Positions 1 to 12,078 are shown, counted from the stretch's first letter. The stretch is DNA of 64,000 bases from Rhytidiadelphus loreus (GCA_947034895.1 OX344761.1:91401447-91465446); one strand, 5' to 3'. Numbers and translations are program-made. Notes: generated from the sequence alone by a model not told the origin.

Positions 1-689
1 GGCTTTTTGCTCATAACTTTTGCGTTGTTTGTCCATTTGGCATGAAATTTGGAATAAAGGTAGATGCTAAAGTTACAGACCTTGAGTAATTTTTTTAATT
101 TAAAAAAAATTAGTTTACTATTTTTAATCTGCCCCCAATTGGATATCTACCTTGGCCATTTTGGAGGGTTTTAGTCCTATTTTTTATCCAAAAATGCGAA
201 TTTGAAGCCACAAATTGGACGTGTTGGAGGTCTACTAACACTAAAAGGGCTAACGTTGAGTTTTTATGAAAATAGCATCATGTCGATTGCACACATGGGG
301 TCAAAGTGACCTTCATTTGCGCAAAAGCTATGAAGAGGGAAAAATTTTCCTTCATGAATTTTTTGGTGCAATGCAAGCGCAGTCTTCACTAGCAAAATGG
401 CTTTTTTTATGGAATTTTTTTGAATTACTAAAAATGAAAATCTCTACAAACCCCTTTTTCTGCTATTTTCTGCTCCCAGTGGCTTTTGCAGTACTTCGTA
501 GTAGTCCGTAGTACTGCATAGTACAACATAGTACTAAACCAACAGTGTAGATCTGCAGTCACCTTCAATCAACGGTGCAAATTTGTCGGGGCGCTTCTAA
601 AACGTAGTATTAGTAGTATTGCATAGTATTGCTAGTCCTATGGCCAAAAAACGCAGTTTTAAACAAAAAACGTGAAGTATTTCTTGCAA
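1..689. other. No gene; degenerate TAGTACTGCATAGTA repeats
   Basis: This AT-rich stretch has no convincing coding sequence. Between about 486 and 640 short units resembling TAGTACTGCATAGTA recur with small variations, which suggests a decayed tandem repeat or the edge of a repeat element. The small ORF at 266-511 has no family feature I recognise. Confidence 0.4.
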
Positions 690-1140
690 CTACCCACATG
701 TGTTGATCCTGCCTAGCCTTCCTTTGGGATACTTCATAACCCCCTTTTCAATTATTCCATTTGTCGGTGTCGGTATTTTGATACCATCTGCCATCATTGG
801 CGTGCCCTTCAAGGTAGACCAATCCACCCGCTTGTTCAATCTCACATCCGTATGTACACCTCGTGCAATGAAAAGGTGGACTTCATTCCTTTTCACAGTG
901 GGTTTCTCATATAGCATCTAATATACTTCGATGCATCGTTGTTTGAAGGCTTCATCGATGTAATATTTCAAGTTGGCTTTATGGAATCGGAGGTGGTAGT
1001 TTTGCCACTCTTTTGGGAAGGCCTTGTCAATATGGCACCATTCGATGTAATTGGTGCAAATCTTGAAACTCTACGGGTCAGGCACGTCATTCTAGCGCTT
1101 GAATACAAGTTTTGGGGGGTTTCGAAGTACGTGTAATCTC
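690..1140 (-). pseudogene. Decayed coding region, unidentified
   Basis: Read on the minus strand, one frame runs as protein-like sequence of normal composition from about 1080 down to 690. It is broken by a stop (TAG) at about 917, just before MLYEKPTVKRNEV, and further stops lie upstream of 1080. The part after the stop (75 codons) is rich in charged residues and ends KYPKGRLGRINTCG. I do not recognise a family. The plus-strand ORFs in the same place (700-921, 939-1136) look like shadows. It lies about 550 bases upstream of a plus-strand kinase-like pseudogene and could be a remnant of the same mobile or duplicated block. Coding status is an inference from the continuity of the frame across the stop. 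Confidence 0.3.
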
Positions 1141-1334
1141 TTCCGATGTTTGTTTCCCGGCCTTTGTCAGGTCCTATCTCGTTCTGCTTTGTTAGTTCTC
1201 AGTGGTGTCGCCATCGTGGAAAAATTTGGCAAAAAACTTATATACTGTAAACGACCCTACACGACGCCAATGACCAACTCAGTGAAGAAGTGGAAGATTT
1301 GGAATATGTAGGGCGGGGATGGCCTTATATAGGG

Positions 1335-1510
1335 TCAAACTACCCATGTTAGGACATGGACATGAGTGAGTAGGATGGGGACGTTTTCGCACAAGAGTGC
1401 TGACGTGGACGAACAAGGCAAGATGTGTCTGATCTAGGGTAGGGATGTGTCCGCACCAGGGCACGGACGTCGATGCCCTAGCCTCGTTAGGGCACAGACG
1501 TGGGAGGGGC
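1335..1510. repeat. GC-rich minisatellite-like repeats
   Basis: Variants of a short unit close to GGGCACGGACGTC recur about every 20-45 bases (for example at 1377, 1410, 1458 and 1487) in otherwise AT-rich DNA. A similar motif in the opposite sense (CGTCCGCGCCC) forms a clearer array at 4085-4245, so the two may share an origin. Confidence 0.35.
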
Positions 1511-1516
1511 GGGGAC

Positions 1517-1523
1517 TATAAAT
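1517..1523 (+). promoter_or_regulatory. TATA-box-like TATAAAT
   Basis: TATAAAT sits in a GC-rich context about 178 bases upstream of the ATG at 1695, which is the apparent start of the kinase-like pseudogene. Position and sequence fit a core promoter TATA box. Nothing shows that it is active. Confidence 0.35.
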
Positions 1524-1694
1524 CCCGCTTGGTCCCTCACTTTTCTTTGCCAAGTCCATGTCCTACGCCTCACACCTTTGTTTGCGCAAGTAACCTTTGG
1601 AAGTGAGTTTGGTGGATAATTGGGCTTGGCCCACATATAGCAGCCGATTTTTTTTATTTTCTCTGAAGCTTCAGTGGTTTCAAAATATTGTACA

Positions 1695-3114
1695 ATGGCA
1701 AAAGAAGGGAGTAGATCATCGGGTCACCGCTCGGTGTTTGTAGACTTGGATGCAGTTTTTGAGGTGGTACCTGTAGCCACGAATGTGTCAGTGGCTTCAG
1801 GATCATTCAATCCCTTATCATCCAACAAGTCGAAGTGTAAAAATCAACCCAATCCTGACATGCCCCCCATGAATATGTACTCAAGGCTAGAGCAATAGTG
1901 GTAATTTTTTACGCACGACGAAGCTTTGGAATGATGTTCAAAGAATATGTGAACTTCAACGAAGAAGGATACCACAAATTGACTGTTGAAGTGCGATGAA
2001 AGTTGGAAACCAGATTTAGAGCATCTAAGCAATTCAACAACTATCAAGATTATTAGTTGCACTCTAAGTGGTTGGATAAACAAGTGTTGCAGCTGACCAC
2101 CAATATTTTGGCGAATTGGTGTTATCACACGAAGAAAAAAGAAGATGGTAGTGATTGGGACACGCATGACAAGGAGTTTACTTTGAGATTGATCCAGATT
2201 TAGAAGTTCTTCCAACAGTATTCTTCCTCGCGTAGAAAGAAACAAGCACCATGGAAAGCGACGCTTGAAGACCAAATACAAGCTCATTGTGTGAGCAAAA
2301 GTGGTGCTTATGAAACTACAAAGCATTCCTAGTTGGATTTGCTTCACCGGGAAGACTTTGAAGAGCTCAGATGAGAAGGAGAAGCACCTGTGAATGAGGC
2401 GGGTGGGTGTCCAATGATACATCCTGGTATCATAAGACTTACGTACATCCATTCCAAAACAATAGAAGGCTACACGCTATGGTGGAATGGAGAGTCTTTG
2501 ATTTCTTTCTTGGCCAAGTACAACTCAAAAGTGAGCGAATCATTGGACGTGGATGACATCACGAGACAATATGATGCAGGGTTGATGCAGGAAGAACTTG
2601 GTTGGGTTGCAACTTATCGCCGAAACCGCGTGAACTTAGCTCTATCATTGCTTGTCACAGTGGAAAAATGCCACAAAGCACAATATTTATACAATGACAT
2701 TACTCCATCCAATGTTTTGATCCATTTTAATGAATAGAAAGAGAACATAGTGTATATTGGGATTTGCGATTGGGAACTTTCTGGTCGAATTGTAGAGAAG
2801 GAGCCATCAAGGTATGGTTATTGAACCATGGAGTAGAAGTGTTTTTTTTGCATGACTTCAAGCGAGGTCTCCGACCCCTTCTCTCCATACACGCATATGC
2901 AACAGGATGGATAGTATATCAAATTTGGAAAGAAGAATGGAATTTGAAGTATTTTACAACCAAAAACTCAGAGCAGTATCAACATTCAAGGATTAAGCTA
3001 TTGAGCCTCCAAAAAGTAGATGTAGGCAAGAGGGTGTCTATGCCTGATGTTCTAGACACTTTGAAGAAGGCACCATACTATTGGACTATGCCCGATTGTT
3101 GTTATCATACATAG
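1695..3114 (+). pseudogene. Protein kinase-like pseudogene
   Basis: Plus-strand kinase-like sequence is spread over three frames. An N-terminal piece starts at ATG 1695 (MAKEGSRSSG). A central piece (2390-2737) ends in YNDITPSNVLIHF, which matches the kinase catalytic loop (D of YND, N of SN). After a stop at 2735-2737 the same frame continues with ICDWELSGR, the equivalent of the DFG segment. A C-terminal piece (2764-3114) is shifted by a frame and contains YATGWIVYQIW, the conserved helix after the activation segment, and ends PYYWTMPDCC. Stops also interrupt 1900-2390. A CDW motif in place of DFG recalls a kinase-like family I associate with moss gene models. It cannot make a full protein as it stands. 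The 202-codon minus-strand ORF across 1844-2452 is its shadow. Confidence 0.6.
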
Positions 3115-3664
3115 TATATTGTTTCTACTTTTTTAGCTCTAATATGTGACAATTTCATAGGAAGACCACACATTTTTGTTTAGAAGAACATCAAGCATGT
3201 ATATTTTGCAGGTGCTGCACATTTCATACATAAAGATACAAACATATGGTGAAAATCTTGTAATATGCAATTTGGTCTTTCTTCCATCATGACAATTGTA
3301 TGACTTTTGTGAATTTATGAATGTATAGTAAGCAAAGTAGCAAACAACTTTGAATGCAAAAGAGCATGGGCATATGGTAGATGCTATAGGCACCTCAAAA
3401 TTTGGAGAGAACTGTAGATCGTAGGATGCAGAAAGGAATGTCTTCAAAATAAATAATACTCTTCAATATAAAAATGAATTGAAAAAAGTCATATCATAAT
3501 TACAAAATAAAAGTTGATCTTGAGAAATGTAAAGATTTTGCATCATTATGTGAACAAAGGATTTAAATGTTCTGAACAATACATCTGCCCCTTGTATATT
3601 AAAACGTCAATGTTCTATTATAGTAATTGATTCAAAGAATATGGATCCTTTATCAAATGAATTT
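3115..3664. other. No feature seen
   Basis: AT-rich sequence between the kinase-like pseudogene and the tandem repeats that follow. The minus ORF at 3139-3447 has no recognisable motif. Confidence 0.4.
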
Positions 3665-3668
3665 CGGT

Positions 3669-4079
3669 AAAATATGGTTTGGTTGTACAACGGTCAAGGG
3701 CCCCCTTTCATTCCCCCTAAAATTAGTTCAATTTGACTCCAATTTATATGAATGTGGTTCATGTGAACAAGGGTCCCCCTTTATTGCCTATAAATTCAAA
3801 AATTCAAAAGAAATTAGTATTTTTTAGTCTACAATGCTAAAAAATATGGTTCAATTGAATGAGGGCCCCTTTATTGGTTCTTAATGGCAAATGAATTAAA
3901 TTCATTCACCTTCAAGGGAAAAAAATACGGGTCCATGGAACAAGGTTCCTCTTCCTTTACTTTTAAATTCACAAGGAATTAGTTACAATTGACCCCCATG
4001 GAAAAAAAATATGGTTTGGTTGTACAAAAGCTTCTTTTCATCCCCCAAAAAATTAGTTCAATTTGACTCCAATTTTAAA
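3669..4079. repeat. Degenerate tandem repeat
   Basis: Units that begin near AAAATATGGTTTGGTTGTAC and run through CCCCCTTTCATTCCCCC to TTAGTTCAATTTGACTCCAA occur at 3669-3747 and 4009-4079. More diverged copies lie between them (around 3745, 3838 and 3925). It looks like an old minisatellite with units of roughly 80-100 bases. Confidence 0.55.
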
Positions 4080-4084
4080 ACATC

Positions 4085-4245
4085 GTCCGCTCCCCAACTA
4101 TTTCCGTCCGTGCCTTGACATTCGTCCACGCCCCGACACAATTCCATCCCCACCCTAACTGTTGTCCACGCCCTGGCAAGATTACGTCCGCACCCTAACT
4201 AAAGTCTGCGCCCCTACAAGTGACGTCCGCGCCGTGGATCCTACT
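4085..4245. repeat. About eight 20-bp GC-rich repeats
   Basis: Units like CGTCCGCGCCCTAACTA repeat about eight times at intervals of 18-22 bases, with scattered substitutions. GC content is far above the flanks. The array directly follows the 3669-4079 tandem repeat. Confidence 0.6.
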
Positions 4246-4918
4246 TGGTAGCCAAGTAGCGTCAAAGTGGCGGCCACATCACCTATTTTTTCAATTAAAG
4301 AAAGTCAACTTAGTATTGACCACATCAGATGGGCAAGACCTCTATCAAACAAGTGAATTGGACGTCTGTCCAGTATAACAACCCTGATTTATTTCTCTTT
4401 ATTTCTCTATGGGCAATGCAATTGGCTTTTATGTGTGCTAGAACATAAATTTAAGAAAAAATCCTTGTCAAAAAATACTAAATTATAGAATTAAAATGTA
4501 TAAGTTGCAAATCTTCAAATAAACAATTTGCATAAAATTTTCTCCATGTGTAGATTTTTTGTATTAAAAAATAACATTTGATAATTAGTGCTACAATTAA
4601 TAATAATTGTAGGTATTTTGGTGTTGCATCATTCACCTGCCATTCAAAGTGGATCATTGACAAAGATTATATCATTCAACGACATAGTTACCCATTAAGG
4701 TAAACCAGCCTATGACAAGCCAAGTGCCTAATACAGACATCTATAAGATGACCCATTACAGTTTTCCATCAATCTGTGCCAGGTTTTTTCTAATTAATGT
4801 AAGCAAAACTTCATTAGGTAGGTTGATGGCTGAAATCAATGTTTTGTATGATGGTGATGGAGATGTTAGAGACTATTTTAGGAACTTGTCCCTTTCTAAT
4901 GTAATTCATTACATGACC

Positions 4919-5054
4919 CACTACTAGAAAATTTTGTTTTTTTGTTGATTTGGACAGAAATCAACAGTTTTTTGTTCAAATCAACACTTTACTGTTGATT
5001 TCTGTCCAAATCAACACGTCCAAATCAACAAAAAAACAGAATTTTCTAGTAGTG
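4919..5054. mobile_element. Miniature CACTA element with ACC duplication
   Basis: A 136-bp element begins CACTACTAGAAAATTTTG and ends with the inverted complement (...TTTTCTAGTAGTG). Arms of roughly 50 bases pair almost perfectly; the right arm has an extra GTGTTGATTTGGAC-type block. ACC flanks it on both sides (4916-4918 and 5055-5057). CACTA-type ends plus a 3-bp target duplication are the hallmarks of the CACTA (En/Spm) superfamily. It has no coding capacity, so mobility would depend on a transposase elsewhere. Nearly the whole element would fold into a hairpin. Confidence 0.85.
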
Positions 5055-5544
5055 ACCTAACTTTTTTTATTCCTTTATGTCATCTCCATGTTAGAAAATA
5101 TTTCAACCATGTTAGGAAATATTGTAATTGCATTGGATGGTTTGATGACCACCATGGGTATAGTTTTTGATGGTTGTGGGATAGTCTACAGACTGTTTTG
5201 AGCCATCTGGCCAGTTCACTTCAAAAATCTGTAACAAATTCATACTTTGTCAAAAAAGTAAAATTTCAACTGTTCTACCAATTTTTCATGTTTGCCTTTA
5301 TATGAAGAAAAAAAATCAAAATTTCAAATATGTCAACAAGGCAAACCAGGCAATCTGCCTGTCATAGGCTGGTTTACCTTATACTGGAAAAGAAAGAATG
5401 CAAACAAACATAAAAAGATGGCATGGTGCAACTCTAGAAGAGCCCTTCTATTGATAGCATACTTGCCAGGATCAATCAACTGATCTACAATGTGTGGAGA
5501 ATGGCATGAACCTCTCATCCTCAATGCATTTCTACTCGTGCACC

Positions 5545-6000
5545 CTCATCATCAAGACAACTTAAACCAATGTCTTTAGGGCAATGTGGAACGCAATGTC
5601 TATGGCGTATACTATGGTAAAGAGTACACATGAAGAACTCTTTGGCTATTGCATGACATCAATGTATTGATACGAGAACCCATCATAGTTGGGCAATAGA
5701 TCTTCTAGTTGATAACCAAGAAACAACCACCTTATATGTGGCATGAACAAGTCATAAATGGTGCACAACCCGCTAGTGTCATCTAGGTCAATCTGAGGGA
5801 GGATTTAGTGGGTGTCGTGGCCATTGATCAATTGTAAACTTGGACTCAAAAACACATGGCAAATGATAGAGTTTATCAAGTACCAATGCTACTTGTAGCC
5901 TTGCTTCTACAATTTGATGTCGTTGAGCACCTTGAATGCGGTTTAGGGTATTGAGAAGCATACAAGCCATCCACCACTTTATATCAAATTCTCTTGTCAT
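5545..6000 (-). pseudogene. Decayed coding region, unidentified
   Basis: The minus strand carries 70 open codons from 6000 to 5788 (MTREFDIKWWMACMLLNTL...). Protein-like sequence continues past a frame change near 5795-5810 (DLFMPHIRWLFLGYQLEDL, then NYDGFSYQYIDVM) to about 5640. Composition is that of an ordinary globular protein and the frame change is abrupt, which fits a broken gene. I do not recognise the family. Antisense ORFs are not convincing. Confidence 0.35.
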
Positions 6001-6774
6001 TTTTGGAGATCACCAAGTCCTCTTGCTTATATAGTATACCACCATACCATGAAAGGGTGGTGGCATTAGGAGAGGACAGTGGTTGGTCAATTTCTTTGCT
6101 CGATACTAAAGTCGGAAGGCTATGGGAGACAATATTGTGGTTGTGATTCTTGTTTGGCTTTGGAGAATGTTATAAGGACTTGGAAAAAGTGTGTTCCCTA
6201 GCATGGCTTTGCATCTTTTTTGTATTGGATAACAAGTCGTCTTCTCCCTTGGTCAATCCAGGGTTTGTTGGACCTTTGGGGGGGCACTTAGTTCTACTAT
6301 AACAAACCACGTGCGAACAAGTGATTTCTAATAAAATATAATTTCAACCTAAATTTTTGAGCATTGTTTAAAAATGACTATAGGTTTCTATAGCCAAAAT
6401 TTCCAATTCAAATTTAAAATGAAATGATTTCTAGAAGAGGTTGAAAATGAACTAAAATGGCATGTTTTTCAATTCAAATAAAATTATAGATGACCATTGA
6501 ATCAATATTCAACTCAAAATGAGCTTTCAATAAAGAGTTACTTATAGGAATTTTTTGTTCATTTTTTAGACAAATTTTTCTTATATAATATAGGGGTGTG
6601 AAATTTATTTTTCAGTTCTACAATGTATCTTTTTACTTTAAAAATTTATAACTAATTATTATTAACAAAAAAAAATATCAATAATTCAAAATATAAACTT
6701 TCAAAGTAAGAAAATCTATTCATATTTTGTTTATTTTGTTTTATTTAAAATTCAAAAAGTATATAGGGGTGTGG
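6001..6774. other. No gene; two copies of TATAGGGGTGTG
   Basis: AT-rich sequence with no coding signal. The 12-mer TATAGGGGTGTG occurs at about 6590 and again at about 6760 in the same orientation. This resembles hAT-type termini (TAGGGGTG), but no inverted partner was found. Confidence 0.3.
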
Positions 6775-7985
6775 GCGCTTATTTACCCACCTTTGGTAAA
6801 TCGGCGAACACAATCAGGTTCTAGTTCTATGATAGTGTCCTACTCTAATGGGTGTCTAAGCGTCAATCCATTGTGCCTTCCAAGCAATGGATCTTTTTTG
6901 CTAAGTTCCTAATCGTGACTCTCTAATCGTGGTTCTAATGACTCCTAAGTTGACTATCCTGCTATACTATGTTTTTGTGTTTCCTATTTCCAAATCCTAT
7001 TCTAATGTCCTAAGGTAAAAGATTATCTCTCGCCATTTCTAAAAACCTAAGACTCGCTCGATTTGGACCTTCTAATCACCTGCTATGAACGGATGAAGTT
7101 TTGACCGCAAGGCTACCAAACTTCATCCATGTTTTTCTATGGGTTTCCAAATCTGGTTGGGGGTGAAATTTGACTTGCAAACCTGACTCCCTATTCTCTA
7201 TCTAAATCCTAAGCCCCAACTTGGGTGGACGACTACGTCCAAGTTTCATCCGTTTCGGGCTCTAAACTTCATCCATCAGTATTTCGGCCACCCTAACTTT
7301 GATTCCTATGTGTCTTATGTTTTTGGAAACCCCTCAAAACCTACTCTAAGATTTCCTAATCATACATGACCTAACTTGGACTCTAATGGTACCTAGCTCT
7401 CGGCCTAGTTGAGACTTTTTCCCCTAGTGGGCCAACGACGAGGGGAGAAGTTAGGTTCTTACTCCGGCGTGGTGTTCCGTGAGGAGGGCGGTCAATTCAC
7501 CTTCTTCTACCATGGTAAATTGTAGTTTGTGGGGCACGTATTTGGTTGGTCCCGTCGTATTTGTAATTTCAAAAGACTAACACTTCTTTTCCGTGCATGC
7601 CACTTCTTTCTTCTTTCCCCTTCTCCTCAACCCACATGCCCCATTGATGGAGGGGGGTGGGTTGGACACCTACCTACTTAGAAGGTCAAACTACGTCCTA
7701 ACTACCCCTTACGCGTCATATTATCCTAATGCGGAAGGAATCTAAAAGTCAAAATATGGCCTAACTACCTCTTATGCTCGTCTCACCCTAATGGTGGAGA
7801 AGATTTCCTTCCTACCCTCTCGATGGTGCCCCAATTCTATCTAAGCTCTTTCCCCCACTTCTCCTCCTTACATTTGGTGGTGGTGATGTGTGGTGTTGGA
7901 GGGGAGAGTTGGTGAGGTGAGATGGAAACGTCTCTTGTATTTTGATTTCTCCTTCCTTAGCATGTATGGCGAGGTCCTTCCCTCG

Positions 7986-8158
7986 TTTCCTATTCTACCT
8001 ATTTGCTAGTTTTCCCTTAGTCTCCTACTCTATCTACTCACTAACTTTCCCTAGTCTCCTATTCTATCTATTTGCTAATTTTTCCTTAGTTTCCTACTCT
8101 ATCTACTTACTAAATTTTCTTAGTCTCCTACTCTATCTCCTTCCTAATTTTCTCCCAA
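7986..8158. repeat. Five tandem 34-bp pyrimidine-rich units
   Basis: Five units resembling GTCTCCTACTCTATCTACTT followed by ACTAATTTTCCTTA repeat at about 34-35 bases inside E copy 1. An ORF of 155 codons passes through them, but only because the repeat lacks stops. Confidence 0.7.
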
Positions 8159-8191
8159 AAAAAAAGAACAACAACGAAACCCGACCCCGAT

Positions 8192-8346
8192 TGGGCCGAG
8201 CTGCGGGCAAGCTGCTTGTGCAAGCTACCGGGCTAGCTGCTTGGGCAAGCTGCTGGCTGGCTGCCTATGCAAGCGGGCTGGCTGTTGGGCAAGCTGGGCT
8301 GGCTGCTGGGCAAGCTGGGCGAGCTGCTGGGTTGAGCTGCCGGCAA
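8192..8346. repeat. GCTGGGCAAGCTG minisatellite
   Basis: A dense run of units related to GCTGGCTGCTGGGCAAGCT, clearly GC-rich against its surroundings. It lies inside E copy 1. ORFs on both strands here (alanine/glycine-rich or glutamine/leucine-rich) are products of the repeat and are not annotated as genes. Confidence 0.65.
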
Positions 8347-10373
8347 ACCAAAAAAAAGGTTCACACGTTCCAAACAACTGGGGGACCCCTATTCCCGTGG
8401 AGGTTATAACAAGACACAACTGAGAGTGGTTCTTACGGTTGACACTCTACTTTTGGAGGCTAAACTTTGAATAGTTTCCAAGCGTTTTGGAAACTAAACT
8501 TTGGAACTAACCACGTGGGGGGTTCAAGGCTTCGCCGTCAATTTGGTTTTAACACCAAATTTAGGATTTTTGCCTTCCCCTAGAGGTTCAAAGCTCCGCC
8601 ATGTGGTGGACCCTTTAACACACAATTTAGGACTAAACTTGGACAAGGAACGTGGGGTCTGGTTACCCCTAGGGGAACTATCCCACTCTTTTCCAATATG
8701 GACACAATGACTCGACTCCAATGCAAAGGTAATAACTGGGTTAGTAACGAAATGCGGAAAGAACGTGGTTAGTAAAAGAAGGTTAGTGCAACATACATAA
8801 CACAACATGAACTGGAAGCCCCCCAAAGCGGCATCGCCAAGGTACGGTGGAGGGTGGTTCCAAGGTTAGTACAAGACACGGACAAGGACACCCAACCCAA
8901 CTTTGGATGGTAAGAAAACTTAGAAAAGAAACCTCACAAGAGTTACAAGACAAGAAGAAGGGCCCCCCACGGACCTTCAACACTAAAATTGCAACAACAA
9001 AGAGGAGCAAAAGTGCTCCAAAACACCGTAGGTAGTTTTGGCCAAAAGTTGCCAAAACCAAGAGAGGTTGGACCCACGGACCCAAAACAAGTATTGGGGG
9101 TGTTTTGGGAGAGAGAAGGGCCCCTTTTATAGGTTTCCAAGGGCCCACTCCCCCCCTCGACGAGTAACCTCATCCATCCGGATTTTCACCCAATTTTGGG
9201 TTTTACGCTGGCCCTAACTTCTAACTTTTGGATTTTAGCTCGGAATTGCAAATGGATTGCGCCAATGGCTTTAGAATGCCATTTTTAGCCTACAAAACCC
9301 CCTTCCCCCTATTTCTATCACAAAAAACCCATCGGAAACTAGTGCCAATTGGGGCCAATTAAAAGGGTAAAAACCTAACTTTTGGGGTTTACCTCTTTTG
9401 GCCTGGGTAACTAGCTAGGGTTGTTGGAGAGGTTCTAGGGAGTAAGAAAAGGCTCCTTGATGTCTTTGTTCCGACTTCGTACGCTCCCGGGACGCCGGTC
9501 AACCCCGCAAAGATCCTGCCGTAATTATTAATTGGGGGAATGTTGTCAGTTTCGGCTGCTTCCCGCTATTGGAACACCATGAATTTTGTCGGGGCGCATT
9601 ATTATCATAAAAGATGCTAGTCTAATTTTTAGTGAGATTTTACCGCGGCCTGGGTATTTTCCATGAATTTCCCAATGTGGCCTTTGGCGGTTGACTGCTC
9701 GGAAAAAGATCCTCTGGAGATCAGAAAAAACCGAGACTTTTTGGGGAACCTCTCATGGAGTTCCCCAAGCCACGTGCCAAGTCTTGGGCTATTCTGGCAC
9801 ATAGTTGGTGGCGAGGTGAAAACTGACTTCGGTTGAATCACCGGCAGTCAAGGAATCTTTCACATGTGAGGGAATCTTGGCGAATGGATTTTGCCGTGGA
9901 CACCCCGACATGTTCCAGATCCAAGGACACTATCCGGCGGTTGTGGATTCCTCCATGCGGCCTGTCTGGGACAAGTAACACCTGCAAGCTAACAATTTGG
10001 ATTCCTAATGTTTCGTCGGTGGAATGGGGAAACTGGAACCTATCTTTGGAGATTTACGTGGGGACCTCCCTAACTCTCCTAAGACTAATTTAGCCTATCA
10101 TGGTCACATGCAATGGATTTGGGCTATTTTGGGTAAGTTCCCAGTAGCCCTATTGTTTTCCACTAATTAGGGGTTCTAACCTATATACAAGTGGGTTTTA
10201 TGGGTAATCTATGGATAAAAGGCTATTTATGACCAAGTGCTATACTGGTATGTGACATATCTATTTTGGTTCTACACTCTTTTTTGGGCTTTTTGTACTA
10301 CTTTATGCCTTAATTTGTAATAAACTAAAAAAAAGAAAACAATGAGTCCCAAGTGACGAATTTGGGGCTCACA

Positions 10374-11813
10374 AGGGGGTCCAAAGTTTTGTTTGCACAT
10401 GGTTTCTACTAGACAATCTCAGTGAAACCCCTGAGGTTGGACTGGTCACAAGGTACCGCAATTTGCCAATTGGAATCAATGTTTGTCATGTATTCAGCAT
10501 AGTTCTTTTGGAAGTTGCAACATCTCATGTGTTGGTATGTGATGTCCCAAAAGAGGCCATTGGGAGACTGGAGTTGCGAGAAGTTGCCGTAGACATTGTG
10601 CATGTTGAAAGAATGTATGTCCAAGGGGCTCTACAAGCCAACAATCATGTAGTCAATCTTCAATGGACGTCATTGGTAGTGCAAAGACAACAAGCAAGTA
10701 AAGAGAAGGTTTTACATGTACAAGGGTAGATTATGGTTTCAAAATGATGGATGCTCTCATTTGTGATTAGCTAGTAATTACTTAAATTCTAATAAACAAT
10801 ATTTTTTACTCTTACCATTGGCAATAATAATAAAAAATACAATACAAAATAAAGTTTATAAATATAAATAAATAAATTTGGTCTTGAACATATAATTGTT
10901 CAAATTTCACAGGTTAAAATTATATATTTTTTAATATTTTTAATATTTTTATTAAAATATTACAATTGTGGGTGATAAAGATGAAGGGTCACACAAATTA
11001 TATGAAGCAATAGTTGTGGTTGTACTTATTTGGCTTCATTTCATGACTATTGTCATGTGGCATCATAGTTCTATAGTTATGTTGTCGCTTCATTTCATCG
11101 TTGTAGGTGTTTGGCTATTTGACCTCATGGGATCATGGTTCCATGACCAACTGTTGACTTTATTTCATCATTTTAGTTGTTTGGCCTTATGAATCCATAG
11201 CCAAGTTGTGGCTTCATTTCATTGATTTAGATGTTTGGCTTGATGACTCTATGACCAAATTGTTTAAATGACTCTTCATACCTAGTGCATTCTATATTCA
11301 TCGATACAAAAATTTATATTTGTACCAATTTTGGCCTAAAGGTCTTCATTGGAATAAAATTTGACCTTTAAAAGTTCAAAAGTTATTTCAAGCACAAATT
11401 TATTTTGTATATTGAATTTTATTGCCATGGTGGGAATGTTTTAGTAAGGCTAAGTAATTGTGAGAGCATAGGTTCACATTTGAATACATCTACTATTTTT
11501 CAACACAATACAACATCAACAAATTTATAAATTTGATTTGTATAATGAAATTGTGTCCTTCATAAGAAATTATACTCCTAAAGTACGATACATAGATTAT
11601 ATCATAATATGTTTTGATTATCCCATTGCCTATAAATAGTTGTAGTTGAAATTAGTTAGTGTAGACATATAAACACAAATATCTTGTAGTCTACTAGCTC
11701 AAAGTTTCTGGAATTTCTTCTACACATTTTCATACAAGTCTACTTTGCATTGGAATTTGGAAATGGTAGTTTTGAATGTTTTTTGATGAAAAAATAGTCT
11801 AGGGACTTAGGGG
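10374..11813. other. No gene recognised
   Basis: AT-rich sequence after the right end of E copy 1. The ORFs at 10463-10729 and 10968-11192 lack family motifs. Between about 10990 and 11240 loosely repeated segments (TTTGGCTTCATTTCAT, TTGTGGCTTCATTTCATTG) suggest a decayed ~75-base tandem repeat. Confidence 0.35.
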
Positions 11814-11817
11814 TTAA
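11700..11817. mobile_element. Right end of a TTAA-family element
   Basis: Read on the minus strand from 11817, TTAACCCCTAAGTCCCTAGA is followed by sequence matching the R-type end at 25063 and 27057 (TTTTTCATCAAAAAACATTC, then AAAACTACCATTTC). It is therefore a terminus of the TTAA/CCCCTAAA family. The partner end was not found. Confidence 0.55.
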
Positions 11818-12078
11818 GGACCATGCTAGATTTTTATTTTATTTTTTTAATATATGTTTTTTCAAATTTTTATTTATTTGGATTATTGATCTAGATATCT
11901 CTATTGGCCTTGTGGAGTTCTTATTTTTTCCTAATGCATAAGAGTATTTCTTTCCAAAATTTATTATAAATTGAATATTTGTAATTTGGACGTACATAGA
12001 TATTGAATGAATATTACAAGTTTTAACCTTAAATTGGGCGTTACTAATAGTGTGAAGAGTAGAAGAAGCCTAGTATGT

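Larger units (their letters stand above)
6775..10373 (+). repeat. E repeat, copy 1 (long non-coding)
   Basis: This is one of three related segments. Shared landmarks, in order, are: CCTTCCAAGCAATGGA; several CTTCATCC motifs; CAAAGCTTCGCCGT motifs (8525-8538 and 8589-8602); GCGGCATCGCC (8829); a TTTTATAGGTTTCCAAGG segment (9124); CGCCGGTCAAC (9493); TTTTTAGTGAGATTTTACCG (9627); and a right end GAGTCCCAAGTGACGAATT followed by GGGGCTCACA at 10373. Copy 2 (38690-41020) matches the last 2 kb closely and has the same right end. No polymerase, gag or transposase motif is visible. It could be a long LTR or a large non-autonomous retrotransposon derivative. The left boundary is uncertain. Confidence 0.5.

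Noticed and set aside
1844..2452. 202-codon minus-strand ORF
   Set aside because: It lies opposite the kinase-like pseudogene, has no motif of its own, and its length comes from the composition of the other strand.
7942..8409. 155-codon ORF
   Set aside because: It runs through two tandem repeats; the translated sequence is itself repetitive and simple.
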